Positions 42,401 through 51,550 of a stretch of 64,000 nucleotides of DNA are shown here, piece after piece. Source of the DNA: an uncultured Verrucomicrobia subdivision 3 bacterium (GTDB lineage: Bacteria; Verrucomicrobiota; Verrucomicrobiia; Limisphaerales; DASXHY01); contig CALBZA010000005.1 in NCBI GenBank assembly GCA_937890005.1, positions 1 through 64,000 of the forward strand, written 5' to 3'. The position numbers and the translations under genes are program-made. Each line of letters opens with the position of its first letter. The first letter of the stretch is position 1. The notes below the pieces were generated by a model. That model was not told the DNA's origin. It saw nothing but the letters and a program-made list of their open reading frames with translations, and did not search any database.

Positions 42401-43134
42401 TAAAACTCCGGTGCGACGGCCCGTTTGCTGCGCATCATTTCCGCATCGACGATTGCCAGCGTGCGTCGAAGGTCTTCTTCGATGCTGCCGCTGATCACGA
42501 GGTAGTCGAAATTCTTCCACTGCGCAATTTCCTGCCGTGCGACGCTCAGCCGTTTCTGGATGACAGCCTCCGTGTCGGTGCCGCGTTTTCGAAGACGTGT
42601 TTCCAGAATTTTGATCGATGGCGGCGTCAGGAAAATCGTTACCAATGAACGCTGCAATTCTGGATCGGCCATTGCACTGGCGCGAACGGCGGCGGCGCCC
42701 TGGACATCGATGTTCAGTAAAACATTCTTTCCGTGACGCAGCTTCTCGAGCACCTCGGACTTCAACGTACCGTAGCTGTTGCCGTAAACGGTTGCGTGTT
42801 CCAGAAAGTTTCCCGCTTGAACGCGTTTGAGAAAGGAACCTGCATCCAGAAAATAATAATCCACGCCGTCCTTTTCTCCCGGGCGCGGCGGACGCGTGGT
42901 GCAGGTGATGGCGCGGGTCATGTCGCGTCGGGCGGCCAGCAGTTCCTGGCACAACGTCGTTTTGCCACCGCCGGAGGGTGCGGAAATCAGGATCAGCAGC
43001 GGCTTGGCAACGGGCTGTCGTGGTTCCGCAGCTTTTGCCGGTTTGATTTTCCGGGCGGTTGTGGCGGACGACTTCCTGTTTGTTGAAGCAGGTTTTTTCG
43101 GTGCAGCGGCGGCCTTGGATTTGGCGTTCTTCAT
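42400..43134 (-). CDS. gmk: Guanylate kinase with N-terminal Lys/Ala-rich extension
   Basis: Phosphorylates GMP to GDP. The ATG at 43134 overlaps the yicC stop as ATGA and gives 244 residues. The core begins with P-loop LILISAPSGGGKTTLCQELL, then TCTTRPPRPGEKDGVDYYF (GMP-binding), GNSYGTLKSEV, NIDVQGA, and IFLTPPSI. Before the core lies a ~45-residue Lys/Ala/Pro-rich stretch (KSKAAAAPKKPASTNRKSS), absent from standard ~205-residue enzymes and likely disordered. An internal start would remove it, but I see no better ribosome site. The yicC-gmk order is common in bacteria. Confidence 0.92.
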   Translation of the reverse strand: MKNAKSKAAAAPKKPASTNRKSSATTARKIKPAKAAEPRQPVAKPLLILISAPSGGGKTTLCQELLAARRDMTRAITCTTRPPRPGEKDGVDYYFLDAGSFLKRVQAGNFLEHATVYGNSYGTLKSEVLEKLRHGKNVLLNIDVQGAAAVRASAMADPELQRSLVTIFLTPPSIKILETRLRKRGTDTEAVIQKRLSVARQEIAQWKNFDYLVISGSIEEDLRRTLAIVDAEMMRSKRAVAPEF

Positions 43135-44012
43135 TCCACGTTCTGCGCCTGTTCGCGGAACTTTTCCAGCTCCGCTTTCAGCGTAACGACTTCCCGCGAG
43201 ATCAGGCTGTCGTTCGCCTTGGAACCGATGGTGTTCACTTCGCGATTCATTTCCTGCGCGAGAAAATCCAGCGTCCGGCCGATCGGCTCCTTTGAATTGA
43301 GACAATCGTCGAACTGTTTGAAATGACTTTGCAGCCGGGTCAGTTCCTCCGTGATGTCGGAACGGTCCGCAAAGTAAACCACTTCCTTCAAAAGCCGCTC
43401 GTCGTCGGGCGCAGGAGATTCAAGTCCGGCATTTCGGATGCGTTCCATCAGCTGCTCGCGGTAACGTTCGGCAACCTTGGGCGCCTGTTTGCGAATCTGC
43501 GACGCGGCTTTCCGCATGATGCTGATGCGCTCGGCGAGATCCTGTTCGAGATGTTGCCCTTCGCGTTCGCGCATTTTCAGCAGGCCGTCGAGAGCCTTCT
43601 TCAACGCCTTTTCCACCGCGGGCCAGAAATCCTCCTCCTCCGCCAGCTGCTGGTCGGTCTGGAAAACTCCCGGGGCACGGACGAGATGATCGAGCGTCAC
43701 CGGCCCGGTGAGCTTCAGTTGCTTGGAAAGTTTGGTGAGTTCGCGCGCGTAGGCCTTCGCAAGTTCGGTGTTCAGATGCATTCGCGCGGAGACATTTCCC
43801 GCTGCGGCATGAAGCGTCACCCGCACGGTCAGTCGCCCGCGTGCGACATGGCGATTGATCACATCGCGAATCTGAGCTTCGAGCAATTCGAGTTCACGCG
43901 GCATTGTGACGGAGATTTCCGTCTGTTTGCGGTTCACCGAGCTGAGTTCAACGGTGACCTTGAACCCGTCCTGCGAACACTCTCCGCGCCCATATCCCGT
44001 CATGGACTTCAT
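43131..44012 (-). CDS. yicC: YicC family endoribonuclease-like protein
   Basis: A 293-residue YicC protein. The hallmark start MKSMTGYGRGE is at 44012 (frame opens much further upstream at 44786), and the C-terminal DUF1732 part includes DITEELTRLQSHF, IGRTLDFLAQEMNREVNTIG and the terminal SREVVTLKAELEKFREQAQNVE-type helix. E. coli YicC has been linked to small-RNA decay, possibly as a ribonuclease. It is cotranscribed with gmk through an ATGA overlap. Confidence 0.94.
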   Translation of the reverse strand: MKSMTGYGRGECSQDGFKVTVELSSVNRKQTEISVTMPRELELLEAQIRDVINRHVARGRLTVRVTLHAAAGNVSARMHLNTELAKAYARELTKLSKQLKLTGPVTLDHLVRAPGVFQTDQQLAEEEDFWPAVEKALKKALDGLLKMREREGQHLEQDLAERISIMRKAASQIRKQAPKVAERYREQLMERIRNAGLESPAPDDERLLKEVVYFADRSDITEELTRLQSHFKQFDDCLNSKEPIGRTLDFLAQEMNREVNTIGSKANDSLISREVVTLKAELEKFREQAQNVE

Positions 44013-44162
44013 TGGCGCGAATATGCGGAAACCGGCCAGTTGAAGCGAATAAATTCTCGCCGCGCTGACGGCCTTCAACCCGGTCGCTGCCCGAGCCGAT
44101 GGTTTGTAAAACGGGTGTGCGCTGCGAATTGCGGGCATCACCCTAATTCCCGTTTCGAGTTC

Positions 44163-45140
44163 ATGATTCGAACTTCCCGCATGGCTGGAAAACTGACGCA
44201 AAACACATTGCCGGAAACATCCACAATCCCGAACGCTGCCGGATTTCCCACACGTCTGCTCGGAAAAACCGGCGAACGGGTTTCCATCCTCGGCCTGGGC
44301 GGTTCGCATATCGGCAAGGTTGAGAACGAACAGGAAAGCATTCGGATCATGCGGTCGGCGATCGATCGCGGGCTGACGTTCATGGACAACAGCTGGGATT
44401 ACAATGATGGCGACAGTGAGATTCGCATGGGCAAAGCACTGGCCGATGGCTATCGCGATCGTGTGTTCCTGATGACGAAATTTGACGGACGGACTGGAAA
44501 AGCGGCGGCCGAACAGATCGATGAATCGCTGCGTCGGCTCAAGGTCGATCACGTCGATCTCCTGCAATTTCACGAAGTGATTCGCCTCGAAGATGCGGAT
44601 CGTTTCTTCGATGAAGAGGGTGCTGCAGAGGCATTGCTCGAAGCGCGGCGGGCGGGAAGAACCCGCTACATTGGCTTCACCGGACACAAGGATCCGTACG
44701 TGCATCTTCGAATGCTTGAAGCCGCCGCGAAGCACGGATTCCAGTTTGATACGGTGCAGATGCCGTTGAACGTCATGGACGCGCATTTTCGCAGCTTCGA
44801 ACGAAACGTCCTGCCGACGCTGGTGAAACGCGGCATCGGCGTGCTGGGGATGAAATCTTTAGGCAGTGGTGAAATTCCGAGGAGCGGAAAGGCGACGGCG
44901 ATAGAATGCCTGCATTACAGTCTCAGTCTGCCGGTTTCGACCGTGATCACGGGCATCGACAGTTGGGAAACTCTTGAACAGGCGATTCAGGCCGCGCTGA
45001 CGTTCCAGCCACTGGGCGCCGACGAAATGGATTCTTTGCGCGAGCGCACGAAACCGGCCGCAGAAAATGGGAAATACGAACGGTTCAAGATCAGCCAGGA
45101 ATTCGATTCCACCGCACAGCATCCGCAGTGGCTCGGTTGA
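44163..45140 (+). CDS. Aldo/keto reductase
   Basis: A 325-residue TIM-barrel NAD(P)H-dependent oxidoreductase of the aldo/keto reductase superfamily. The catalytic tetrad is visible: Asp in FMDNSWDY, Tyr in WDYNDGDSE, Lys in FLMTKFDG, and His in LLQFHEVI. The nucleotide-binding C-terminal block lies around STVITGIDSWETLEQAI. The open frame starts much earlier at 43323, overlapping yicC on the other strand; the ATG at 44163 is the first reasonable start, with 44181 also possible. It converges on the RluA-like gene, ending at 45140 where that gene stops at 45141. Substrate unknown. Confidence 0.88.
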   Translation: MIRTSRMAGKLTQNTLPETSTIPNAAGFPTRLLGKTGERVSILGLGGSHIGKVENEQESIRIMRSAIDRGLTFMDNSWDYNDGDSEIRMGKALADGYRDRVFLMTKFDGRTGKAAAEQIDESLRRLKVDHVDLLQFHEVIRLEDADRFFDEEGAAEALLEARRAGRTRYIGFTGHKDPYVHLRMLEAAAKHGFQFDTVQMPLNVMDAHFRSFERNVLPTLVKRGIGVLGMKSLGSGEIPRSGKATAIECLHYSLSLPVSTVITGIDSWETLEQAIQAALTFQPLGADEMDSLRERTKPAAENGKYERFKISQEFDSTAQHPQWLG

Positions 45141-46049
45141 TCAGATTGCGGACATGCCAAACTGCCGCAGGTACTTGATGGTCACCTGAAAGTCCTTCGG
45201 CCAGGGCGACGAGATGGAAAGTGTTTTACCGGTGACGGGATGAACCAGTTCCAGGGACTCTGCGTGCAGAGCGACGCGGCCCATCAAAGGGCGCTCTTCG
45301 TGGCCCGGCTTCAGAACGTAGTTCTTTTTGAGGCTTGAAAGAAAGATCGGGCGTCCCCCGTAGAGCGCATCGCCGACGATCGGCAGTTCCCGTGACTGCA
45401 GGTGAACGCGAATCTGATGCGTTCGTCCGGTGAGCGGTTCGCACTGCAACAGTGTGTAGCGCGAAAAGCGTTCAAGCGTTCGAACGATGGTGCGCGAGCG
45501 TTTGCCGCGTTTGGGATCGATGCGGATCAACCCAATCTTCGTCGGATGCGGCGCAAGTTTGTCGTCGATTTCAAATTCCGGGTCGGCGGGCGTTCCGCGA
45601 ACGAGAGCAACGTATTTCTTCAGCGGTTTTTCCGATCCGAACAGGTTGGCGAGTTCGACCAGGACCGGTTTGTTTTTCGCAAGCAGGATGATGCCGCTCG
45701 TCTCGAAATCGAGACGATGCGCATTCATCAGATAAGTGAGCGAACGTTCCCTGGCCCACGGCTTTCCCGCCGCGATGCCCGCGTGCAGGAGTTTCATCAG
45801 GTTCGGTCGGTTCGGATCGTAACGATCCGGCGACGAAAGAAGTCCGCTCGGCTTGTCGATCGCGAGCAGGTGCTCGTCCTCAAACAGGACTGGAATCTCC
45901 CAGAATTCCTGCGTGGCAGGGGATGAGAGTTTGATCACCGGCTCCACGGGAATCGGCGGGCTGCTTGGGCTCAGGACCGGCCGCCAGGCTGCTGGCGTTG
46001 CATGAGCGGCGTGTCGCGCAGTGATTGCGACGCTTCGCGCTGGAACCAT
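45141..46049 (-). CDS. RluA-family pseudouridine synthase
   Basis: A 23S rRNA or tRNA pseudouridine synthase. The catalytic Asp lies in NAHRLDFETSGIIL, with downstream blocks KKYVALVRG, TLLQCEPLTGRTHQIRVHL, PIVGDALYGG and ALHAESLELVHPVTGK. The longest frame (302 residues) starts at 46049 and overlaps the chaperone gene by 79 bases; in-frame GTG codons near 45947 and 45938, just downstream of that stop, are likelier true starts (about 268 or 265 residues) and remove a Pro/Ala-rich stretch. Specificity among RluA, RluC and RluD-type members is not clear. Its upstream neighbour is the PpiD-like chaperone gene. Confidence 0.88.
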   Translation of the reverse strand: MVPARSVAITARHAAHATPAAWRPVLSPSSPPIPVEPVIKLSSPATQEFWEIPVLFEDEHLLAIDKPSGLLSSPDRYDPNRPNLMKLLHAGIAAGKPWARERSLTYLMNAHRLDFETSGIILLAKNKPVLVELANLFGSEKPLKKYVALVRGTPADPEFEIDDKLAPHPTKIGLIRIDPKRGKRSRTIVRTLERFSRYTLLQCEPLTGRTHQIRVHLQSRELPIVGDALYGGRPIFLSSLKKNYVLKPGHEERPLMGRVALHAESLELVHPVTGKTLSISSPWPKDFQVTIKYLRQFGMSAI

Positions 46050-47620
46050 GCGTTGATGGCCTCCTCACGCCGCGCCTGACGAACGAGGCGTGTGAACGCC
46101 GGAAGCTCTGCGCTGATTTTCGCTTCGTCCAGGGGAAGACGCTTTTCCACGTAAACCACGAAGCCGCCGTCGGCAGTAGGGCTGAAGTTGCTCGCCTTTC
46201 CAGGCTGCGTATCGAAGGCCACGTTCTTGAACTGGTTAAGGTTCACGAGTCCTTCCAGGTGCGCGACATTCGTGGTGCTGAGAGAAACGGGCGGAAGAAC
46301 GACGGCTTTCACGTGGGCTCCGGATACGATTTCATTGAACGTCTTTCCGGTGCCCAATCCGTCCGCAAGGGCGCGGGCGAAATCATTGCCGGCGCGGCGC
46401 GCGGTTTCAATGGAGCGGGAACGTCGGTAGTCGCTTGCCACCTGATCCTTTACAGTTTCGTAGGGCTGGATTTCGCTCGGAATCCGCTTCGCCAGAGCCA
46501 CCACGTAGATTTCATCGCTGCCGGAGAATGGCTGGTCGGGGAAGGGTTCCTGAGGTGTGAGGCGGAACGCTGCCTGAGCGTAAAACTCCCCGCTGTCGAG
46601 TTCGGACGGGCCGTTCTGGGCATCGAATGGGGCGGTTGTTTTCACCACGAGATTGTTGCTGCGGGCAAGGATGTTCAGATTTTCCGCTACGACTGGATCC
46701 TTCGCGAGCAGTTCGTCCATGAAAGAAACTGCCCGGCCGTAGGCAAGGCGAAGAGCCACCTGTTTCCGATGGTCGGCTCGAATTTTCGCTTTGGCTTCCT
46801 CCGGTATTTTGGCTTCGGGGAATGCGTTCGTGCCGAGCCGCTCGTATTCCAGATCGACGAGCTGATTGAGATTCGTAATTCCAGCGATCTCCGTATCAGC
46901 TTGCGCGTAGAAGTTGCTCGCGGCGAACGAAACGTAGTTCAGCTGGATTTGCTCGGGCTGGCGGTAGGCGAAAATCTGGTTGGTGTAGAAAGTCTTGAGT
47001 TCTTCCTCGGTCGGCGTGCCGACGCTGGTCTGATAATTCGTTCCGGAATAGAACACGACGTGCGTCGCGATCTCCTGGTTTTCGCGGATGTAAAGCTGCC
47101 TTGCCTCCTGGGGGGTGACGAATTCGCTGGAAATTCCCACCACTGAAAACAATTGCTGCAACGCCAGTTCGTTTCGGATGTAGCGAACGAAATCCTGCTC
47201 CGTCGCGTTGGGAGCCAGAATCTCTTTCACAAACGTTTCCACCGGAATCGGCTGTCCGCCGCCCAGCTGGGCCAGAATGTTGCGTGCGGCCTGGGCCACG
47301 GATTCTTCATCAACGTGAATCTGATGGTCCTTGATCTTCTTCAACAGAAACAATCGCTGATAGATTTGGGATTCAAGGTCGAAACTGGAATCGTTTGGCC
47401 ACGCGCCGCGCCGGATCAAATACGCGAGCTGCACCTCCCTGCCTGTGTTTATGTAATCCGTCCGCGTGACCTTTTCGCCGTCAATCGTACCCCACTGCTC
47501 GCCGGGGCCACGGGGGCCGGACGACGCACTCGGATTGAAATAGATGACCAGGCCGAGAATCATCGCCGCGATGATGGTGACCAGGAGCCAGGATTGGTGT
47601 TTTCGAAACGTCCCAAACAT
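45971..47620 (-). CDS. PpiD/SurA-like periplasmic folding chaperone
   Basis: A 549-residue inner-membrane-anchored chaperone. The start ATG at 47620 (open frame to 47773) gives one N-terminal transmembrane helix (SWLLVTIIAAMILGLVIYF) followed by a SurA_N-like domain (WGTIDGEKVTRTDYINTGRE, LESQIYQRLFLLKKIKDHQI, ATEQDFVRYIRNELALQQLF). A parvulin domain is expected in the second half; the segment around GEFYAQAAFRLTPQEPFPDQ fits its position, but catalytic residues are not obvious. Such proteins help outer-membrane proteins to fold. A promoter candidate precedes it. Confidence 0.82.
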   Translation of the reverse strand: MFGTFRKHQSWLLVTIIAAMILGLVIYFNPSASSGPRGPGEQWGTIDGEKVTRTDYINTGREVQLAYLIRRGAWPNDSSFDLESQIYQRLFLLKKIKDHQIHVDEESVAQAARNILAQLGGGQPIPVETFVKEILAPNATEQDFVRYIRNELALQQLFSVVGISSEFVTPQEARQLYIRENQEIATHVVFYSGTNYQTSVGTPTEEELKTFYTNQIFAYRQPEQIQLNYVSFAASNFYAQADTEIAGITNLNQLVDLEYERLGTNAFPEAKIPEEAKAKIRADHRKQVALRLAYGRAVSFMDELLAKDPVVAENLNILARSNNLVVKTTAPFDAQNGPSELDSGEFYAQAAFRLTPQEPFPDQPFSGSDEIYVVALAKRIPSEIQPYETVKDQVASDYRRSRSIETARRAGNDFARALADGLGTGKTFNEIVSGAHVKAVVLPPVSLSTTNVAHLEGLVNLNQFKNVAFDTQPGKASNFSPTADGGFVVYVEKRLPLDEAKISAELPAFTRLVRQARREEAINAWFQREASQSLRDTPLMQRQQPGGRS

Positions 47621-47636
47621 AATTTTAAGAGTGCGC

Positions 47637-47665
47637 ACCCTAACCAGCCCGCCGGGACCGGTCAA
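47637..47665 (-). promoter_or_regulatory. Sigma-70-type promoter for the PpiD-like gene
   Basis: On the minus strand TTGACC (47665-47660), 17 bases, then TAGGGT (47642-47637), 17 bases before the ATG at 47620. The -35 is 5 of 6, the -10 keeps the TA....T positions. Confidence 0.5.
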
Positions 47666-47670
47666 ACGCA

Positions 47671-47696
47671 AAAAGCCCCGAAATGCTGCGGCTTTT
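47671..47696. terminator. Bidirectional hairpin in the 47621-48022 gap
   Basis: AAAAGCC (47671-47677) and GGCTTTT (47690-47696) form a 7-bp stem; reading the minus strand, the stem ends in a short T run (GGCTTTTT). It probably terminates a transcript entering from higher coordinates. The rest of this 400-base gap shows no gene. Confidence 0.45.
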
Positions 47697-48022
47697 ACGC
47701 AACTGTGCGTGTGCCTGGTGGGCGCCTCATGTCGCTGATGCCGTTCTCCGATTCCGGAGGACTGCAGGGCCATTCGCGCTGGATTCTTTCTTCACGGTGG
47801 TCGGTCTCTGTCGGATGTGAGCCGCGAAACCATCCGTTTCCGGATCGTCCAGTCCCGAGCTGACTCTTTGTGCCAGTGCAATTTTTCCGTTAGGGGAATG
47901 ACTTTTCTGTCGATGAGAGTGCGACCCGAAGCGCTAACGTGAAACGGGACGAATAGTGACCAGTGTTTGGACATTTTTGTGCAAAATTCAGACGGAGCGT
48001 TGATGTGCAGGATCGAAGCAGT

Positions 48023-48970
48023 ATGATCTCGGCCGGTTGGCATTCGGAACGCTTCGCCGTGCGAACAATGAATCCAAAGCAGAACCATGTGCGTTTTCGC
48101 TCTTCCACGGAGGAGATCGCGGGGGTTCTGTTCATGCCGGAATTCGTCTCTCCGGTTCCGGTTGTGGTGGTCTGTCATGGCGCGGGGGAATTCAAAGAGA
48201 ATCATTTTCCGATGTGCGAACTGCTGGCCCGGCATGGGATTGCCTCGCTGGCGATCGACATGCATGGTCACGGGAAGAGCGGCGGTGAACGCTATTGCGT
48301 GCGGATGGATGAATGGGTTTCGGACACGCGGGCGGCGATTGATTTTGTTTCGAGTCAGCCGGGAATTGATCCGGAACGGATCGCGGCCTTCGGTCTGTCG
48401 TCTGGTGGAACAGCGGTGCTGGAAGCGGCCGTTTTGGATTCCAGAATCAAAGCGTTGGTAACGCTGGACGCCACGGTTCGAGATTCACTTCCGTTTTTTA
48501 CCGGGACTTTCTTGAAACTGCTTACAGTGCTGGGTCGGGTTAAAAAGAAGCTGACCGGACGGGAGTTTCGTGTGTCACTACTGAAGTTCGGCGGCAAATC
48601 GCAGCTGGCGTCGGACCCGGAAATCGATCGCTGTATTACAAGCGATCCGCGGGCGCAGGCGGCCTTCGGCGCTTTTCCGTTTCCGGGTGGTGCCGAGGCG
48701 TTTTTTGTGGATACGATCAAGCGGGTTCCGGCGATCAAGGTTCCGACGCTGGTGATCTGGGGTGAGGATGACCGGCTGGATCCGCCGGAGAGTGGACGGT
48801 TGCTTTTCAACGCGCTCGGCGGGAAAAAGCAGCTGAACATCATTCCCGGAAACGGGCATGCGGGGCATCTGGATCAGAACCGGAACAAGGTATTTGAACT
48901 GACGTTGGATTGGCTGATGAACAATCTTGTGGGTGAGGCGGGTGTTCAAAATGAAACCAAGAATCATTGA
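48023..48970 (+). CDS. Alpha/beta hydrolase
   Basis: A 315-residue hydrolase starting at the ATG 48023 (48068 also possible). Blocks: oxyanion segment VVVVCHGAGEFKENHFP, nucleophile elbow FGLSSGGTAVLEAAV (Ser), acid in VIWGEDDRLDPPES, and the His in PGNGHAGHLDQ. No signal peptide is seen. It is first in a plus-strand run that continues through the DUF2156 protein, porin and PhcB-like operon (overlap of 20 bases with the next gene), so it may take part in the same process, for instance acting on acyl esters (speculative). Confidence 0.82.
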   Translation: MISAGWHSERFAVRTMNPKQNHVRFRSSTEEIAGVLFMPEFVSPVPVVVVCHGAGEFKENHFPMCELLARHGIASLAIDMHGHGKSGGERYCVRMDEWVSDTRAAIDFVSSQPGIDPERIAAFGLSSGGTAVLEAAVLDSRIKALVTLDATVRDSLPFFTGTFLKLLTVLGRVKKKLTGREFRVSLLKFGGKSQLASDPEIDRCITSDPRAQAAFGAFPFPGGAEAFFVDTIKRVPAIKVPTLVIWGEDDRLDPPESGRLLFNALGGKKQLNIIPGNGHAGHLDQNRNKVFELTLDWLMNNLVGEAGVQNETKNH

Positions 48971-50111
48971 AGGTGCGGAGGCGAAAGCCTTGGGGCAAAA
49001 GGAAAAGTGGGAGCTGCTCTCTCCATTTCTGAAACAACATGGCCGCGAAGCGTTGTCCTATTCAACGCTGCAGGCCGGCATGGAATATTTCGTAACCGAC
49101 CGCGGATACATTTCCTACACGACGATCCAGCATCCGGTGTTTTCGCCGAAGCCGAAGAAGATTGCGTTTTCAGACCCGGTGTGTTCCGACGCCGACCGCC
49201 CGCAGCTGGTGCGAGAGTTCATTAAGGTAAATCCGCGCGTCGTGTTCAGCTGCATCTCGGAACCGTTCGCCGAATTCCTTCACGAAAACCGGTTCAAGGT
49301 GAACTGCCTCGGCGCGGAGGTGGAACTGCCGGTGCAGAACTACAATACGCAGGGAAACTGGAAGGAGCTGGATCTCATCAAGCGCGCGCGCAATGAAGCA
49401 AAGCGCGAAGGCATCGTGATCCGCGAGGAGACGATCGAAAATGTGAACCGGGAGCAGCTGTCCGCGGTTTCCAGTCGCTGGATCGGCACCAAGAAGGTGA
49501 ACGATCGCGAAATCTGGATTTATGCGCGCCGCGCCGTTTTCCATTACGAAGAAGGCGTCCGCAAATTTGTCGCTTACGATCGCGATGGCAAGGTGGCCGG
49601 ATTTGTTTTTTACGACCCGATGTATTCCGAAGGCCGGGTGATCGGTTATGCGGCGACGATTTCCCGCTGCGATGAAGGGCGCTTCGGCCGGCTTTCAACG
49701 GCGGTGCACATGTACGCAATGGATCAGTTCAAGAAGGAGGGTGTGGAGCGGTTCAGCCTTCACCTCTCGCCGTTCATGAAGCTGGAGAACGGAAAGTTCA
49801 ACGACGACTTTGGTGTGAGGATGTTCCTCAAGGTCAGCGCGAAGTACGGGAACGAGATCTACAATTTCCAGGGCCTTTCCTTTCACAAGGCGAAGTATCG
49901 CGGTTACGAACGCAACCTCTACTTCGCCTCGAATGCATTCTGGCCGAGCAACGACGTTTATCTCGCGTTCCTTTCCGCCGACATCGCCCGCAGCTATTTC
50001 GAAACCCTCGGGCTGTTGTTGAAGGGAATGCTTCCTTTCCGAAAATCGAAACCCGCAATCAACGGCAACGCTGCGGCGCCGAAAAAATCCGCACCTGTAT
50101 CCACTGAATGA
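48951..50111 (+). CDS. DUF2156 / MprF C-terminal domain protein without flippase part
   Basis: A 386-residue protein of the GNAT-fold group represented by the soluble half of MprF, which transfers aminoacyl groups from tRNA to phosphatidylglycerol. Blocks: LSYSTLQAGMEYFVTDRGYI, FSDPVCSDADRPQLVREFI, FEYDPMYSEG-like FVFYDPMYSEGRVIGY and GYERNLYFASNAFWPSNDVY. No transmembrane helices of the flippase half are present. I used the ATG at 48951 (overlapping the hydrolase stop by 20 bases) in preference to the TTG at 48927. Its stop overlaps the porin start as ATGA. Lipid modification is a plausible role. Confidence 0.78.
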   Translation: MKPRIIEGAEAKALGQKEKWELLSPFLKQHGREALSYSTLQAGMEYFVTDRGYISYTTIQHPVFSPKPKKIAFSDPVCSDADRPQLVREFIKVNPRVVFSCISEPFAEFLHENRFKVNCLGAEVELPVQNYNTQGNWKELDLIKRARNEAKREGIVIREETIENVNREQLSAVSSRWIGTKKVNDREIWIYARRAVFHYEEGVRKFVAYDRDGKVAGFVFYDPMYSEGRVIGYAATISRCDEGRFGRLSTAVHMYAMDQFKKEGVERFSLHLSPFMKLENGKFNDDFGVRMFLKVSAKYGNEIYNFQGLSFHKAKYRGYERNLYFASNAFWPSNDVYLAFLSADIARSYFETLGLLLKGMLPFRKSKPAINGNAAAPKKSAPVSTE

Positions 50112-51511
50112 ACATGAAGAATCCACTCAGACTACTCACCACCACCGGCTCCCTCGCGCTTCTGACGCTCCCGCTCGCCTCACGCGCCGATGAGCCGGCG
50201 GCGGATGCGACGGATGCCCTGGTGCCGGAGAAATCCGCGATGATGCGATTCTTCGAACAGGATTATCTGCTTGGAACGTGGGGAGGCCTGCGCACCGATC
50301 TTTCGAAACGCGGCATTGATTTCGAGTTCTTCTATATCTCGTCGGTTCCGAACAACCTTTCGGGCGGAATCAAAACAGGTTCGGCCTATCAGGGAGCGTT
50401 GTTGATGCTGCTCGATGTGGATTCAAAGAAATTGCTGGGATACGAAGGCGGGCATTTCCATGTCGGCGGCGTTACCCTGCATGGGAGCGATCATTTTTCA
50501 GACGAGCATATCGGTGATTTCAACAAGGTGAATTTGGTCGATTTCCCGAATGCCTGGCGACTTTGGGAACTCTGGTACGAGCAGAAGTTTTTGAATGACA
50601 AATTTTCGGTGAAGTTCGGTCAGATGGCTGTGGACCAGGATTTCCTCACTGCGGAATTCTACAATTCGCTGGGATCGATCAATTTCCTGAATCAGACGTT
50701 TTTCTATCCGACACTGGCATTCAACGTGTACGACGTGCCGGTTTTTCCTGCCGGATCGCATGCGCTGGCGTCCAGTCCCTACGGCGCGCCGGGTGTGAGA
50801 TTGAAGTTCAATATCACGGACAACTGGTACGTGCAGGCTGCGGCATACGATGGTTATCCGGATCAAAAGGATGGAACCCGCATCAATCTGAACAAGAATG
50901 AGGGGGCATTGCTGTATTTTGAAACGGGCATTCGCGTGAACCAGGGGCGTGAATCGACCGGACTGCCCGGAAACTACAAACTGGGTGGCTTTTATCACAC
51001 GGACGATTTCTGGGATAACTATTCCACGCTGCTTTCCCTTGTCGGAGAAACTCCAACATCGCATTCCGGCACGTGGGGACTCTATTTCCTCGCCGATCAA
51101 TATCTCTATCAGGAAATCGGCAAGGACGACCCGGCAAAGCAGGGTCTGGTTGGTTTCTTCCGGGTCGCTGGCGCGCCTTCCGAGCAGAACCTCACCCAGT
51201 TCGGCGTTGATGGCGGATTGCTGTATAAAGGGCTGATTCCGACACGCGATTGGGATTCATTTGGCGTCGCGGCGTCGTATCTCGAGATGAGCGATGATCT
51301 GCGTCGCGCACAGCGCGAAATCAATTCGATGTTGCCCGGAGCCTTTCCGCATCTCGTCGATTACGAAGCCGTAATCGAAGTCAGCTACAAGGCACAGGTC
51401 ACAGCCTGGTGGACCGTCCATTTGAGCGGCCAGCGGCCGATTCATCCTGGGGGTTCGGCGGACAATCGCGACGCATGGGTGGTGGTTCTGGGATCAACCT
51501 TGAGGTTTTAG
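50108..51511 (+). CDS. OprB-family carbohydrate-selective porin
   Basis: A 467-residue outer-membrane barrel. A signal peptide (LLTTTGSLALLTLPLASRA) precedes an OprB domain: LGTWGGLRTDLSKRGIDFEF near residue 56, KLLGYEGGHFHVGGVTLHG, VKFGQMAVDQDFLTAEFY, YPTLAFNVYDVPVFPAG, FGVDGGLLYKGLIPTRDWD, and the terminal strand ending in LGSTLRF with C-terminal Phe. OprB porins take up glucose and other sugars. It overlaps the DUF2156 gene by ATGA and is followed after 39 bases by the PhcB-like gene, so it may be part of the same transcript, perhaps responding to it. Confidence 0.92.
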   Translation: MNMKNPLRLLTTTGSLALLTLPLASRADEPAADATDALVPEKSAMMRFFEQDYLLGTWGGLRTDLSKRGIDFEFFYISSVPNNLSGGIKTGSAYQGALLMLLDVDSKKLLGYEGGHFHVGGVTLHGSDHFSDEHIGDFNKVNLVDFPNAWRLWELWYEQKFLNDKFSVKFGQMAVDQDFLTAEFYNSLGSINFLNQTFFYPTLAFNVYDVPVFPAGSHALASSPYGAPGVRLKFNITDNWYVQAAAYDGYPDQKDGTRINLNKNEGALLYFETGIRVNQGRESTGLPGNYKLGGFYHTDDFWDNYSTLLSLVGETPTSHSGTWGLYFLADQYLYQEIGKDDPAKQGLVGFFRVAGAPSEQNLTQFGVDGGLLYKGLIPTRDWDSFGVAASYLEMSDDLRRAQREINSMLPGAFPHLVDYEAVIEVSYKAQVTAWWTVHLSGQRPIHPGGSADNRDAWVVVLGSTLRF

Positions 51512-51550
51512 TTTAGGTTGTAACCGAAGACGAGAACGCTGGAGAACTGG

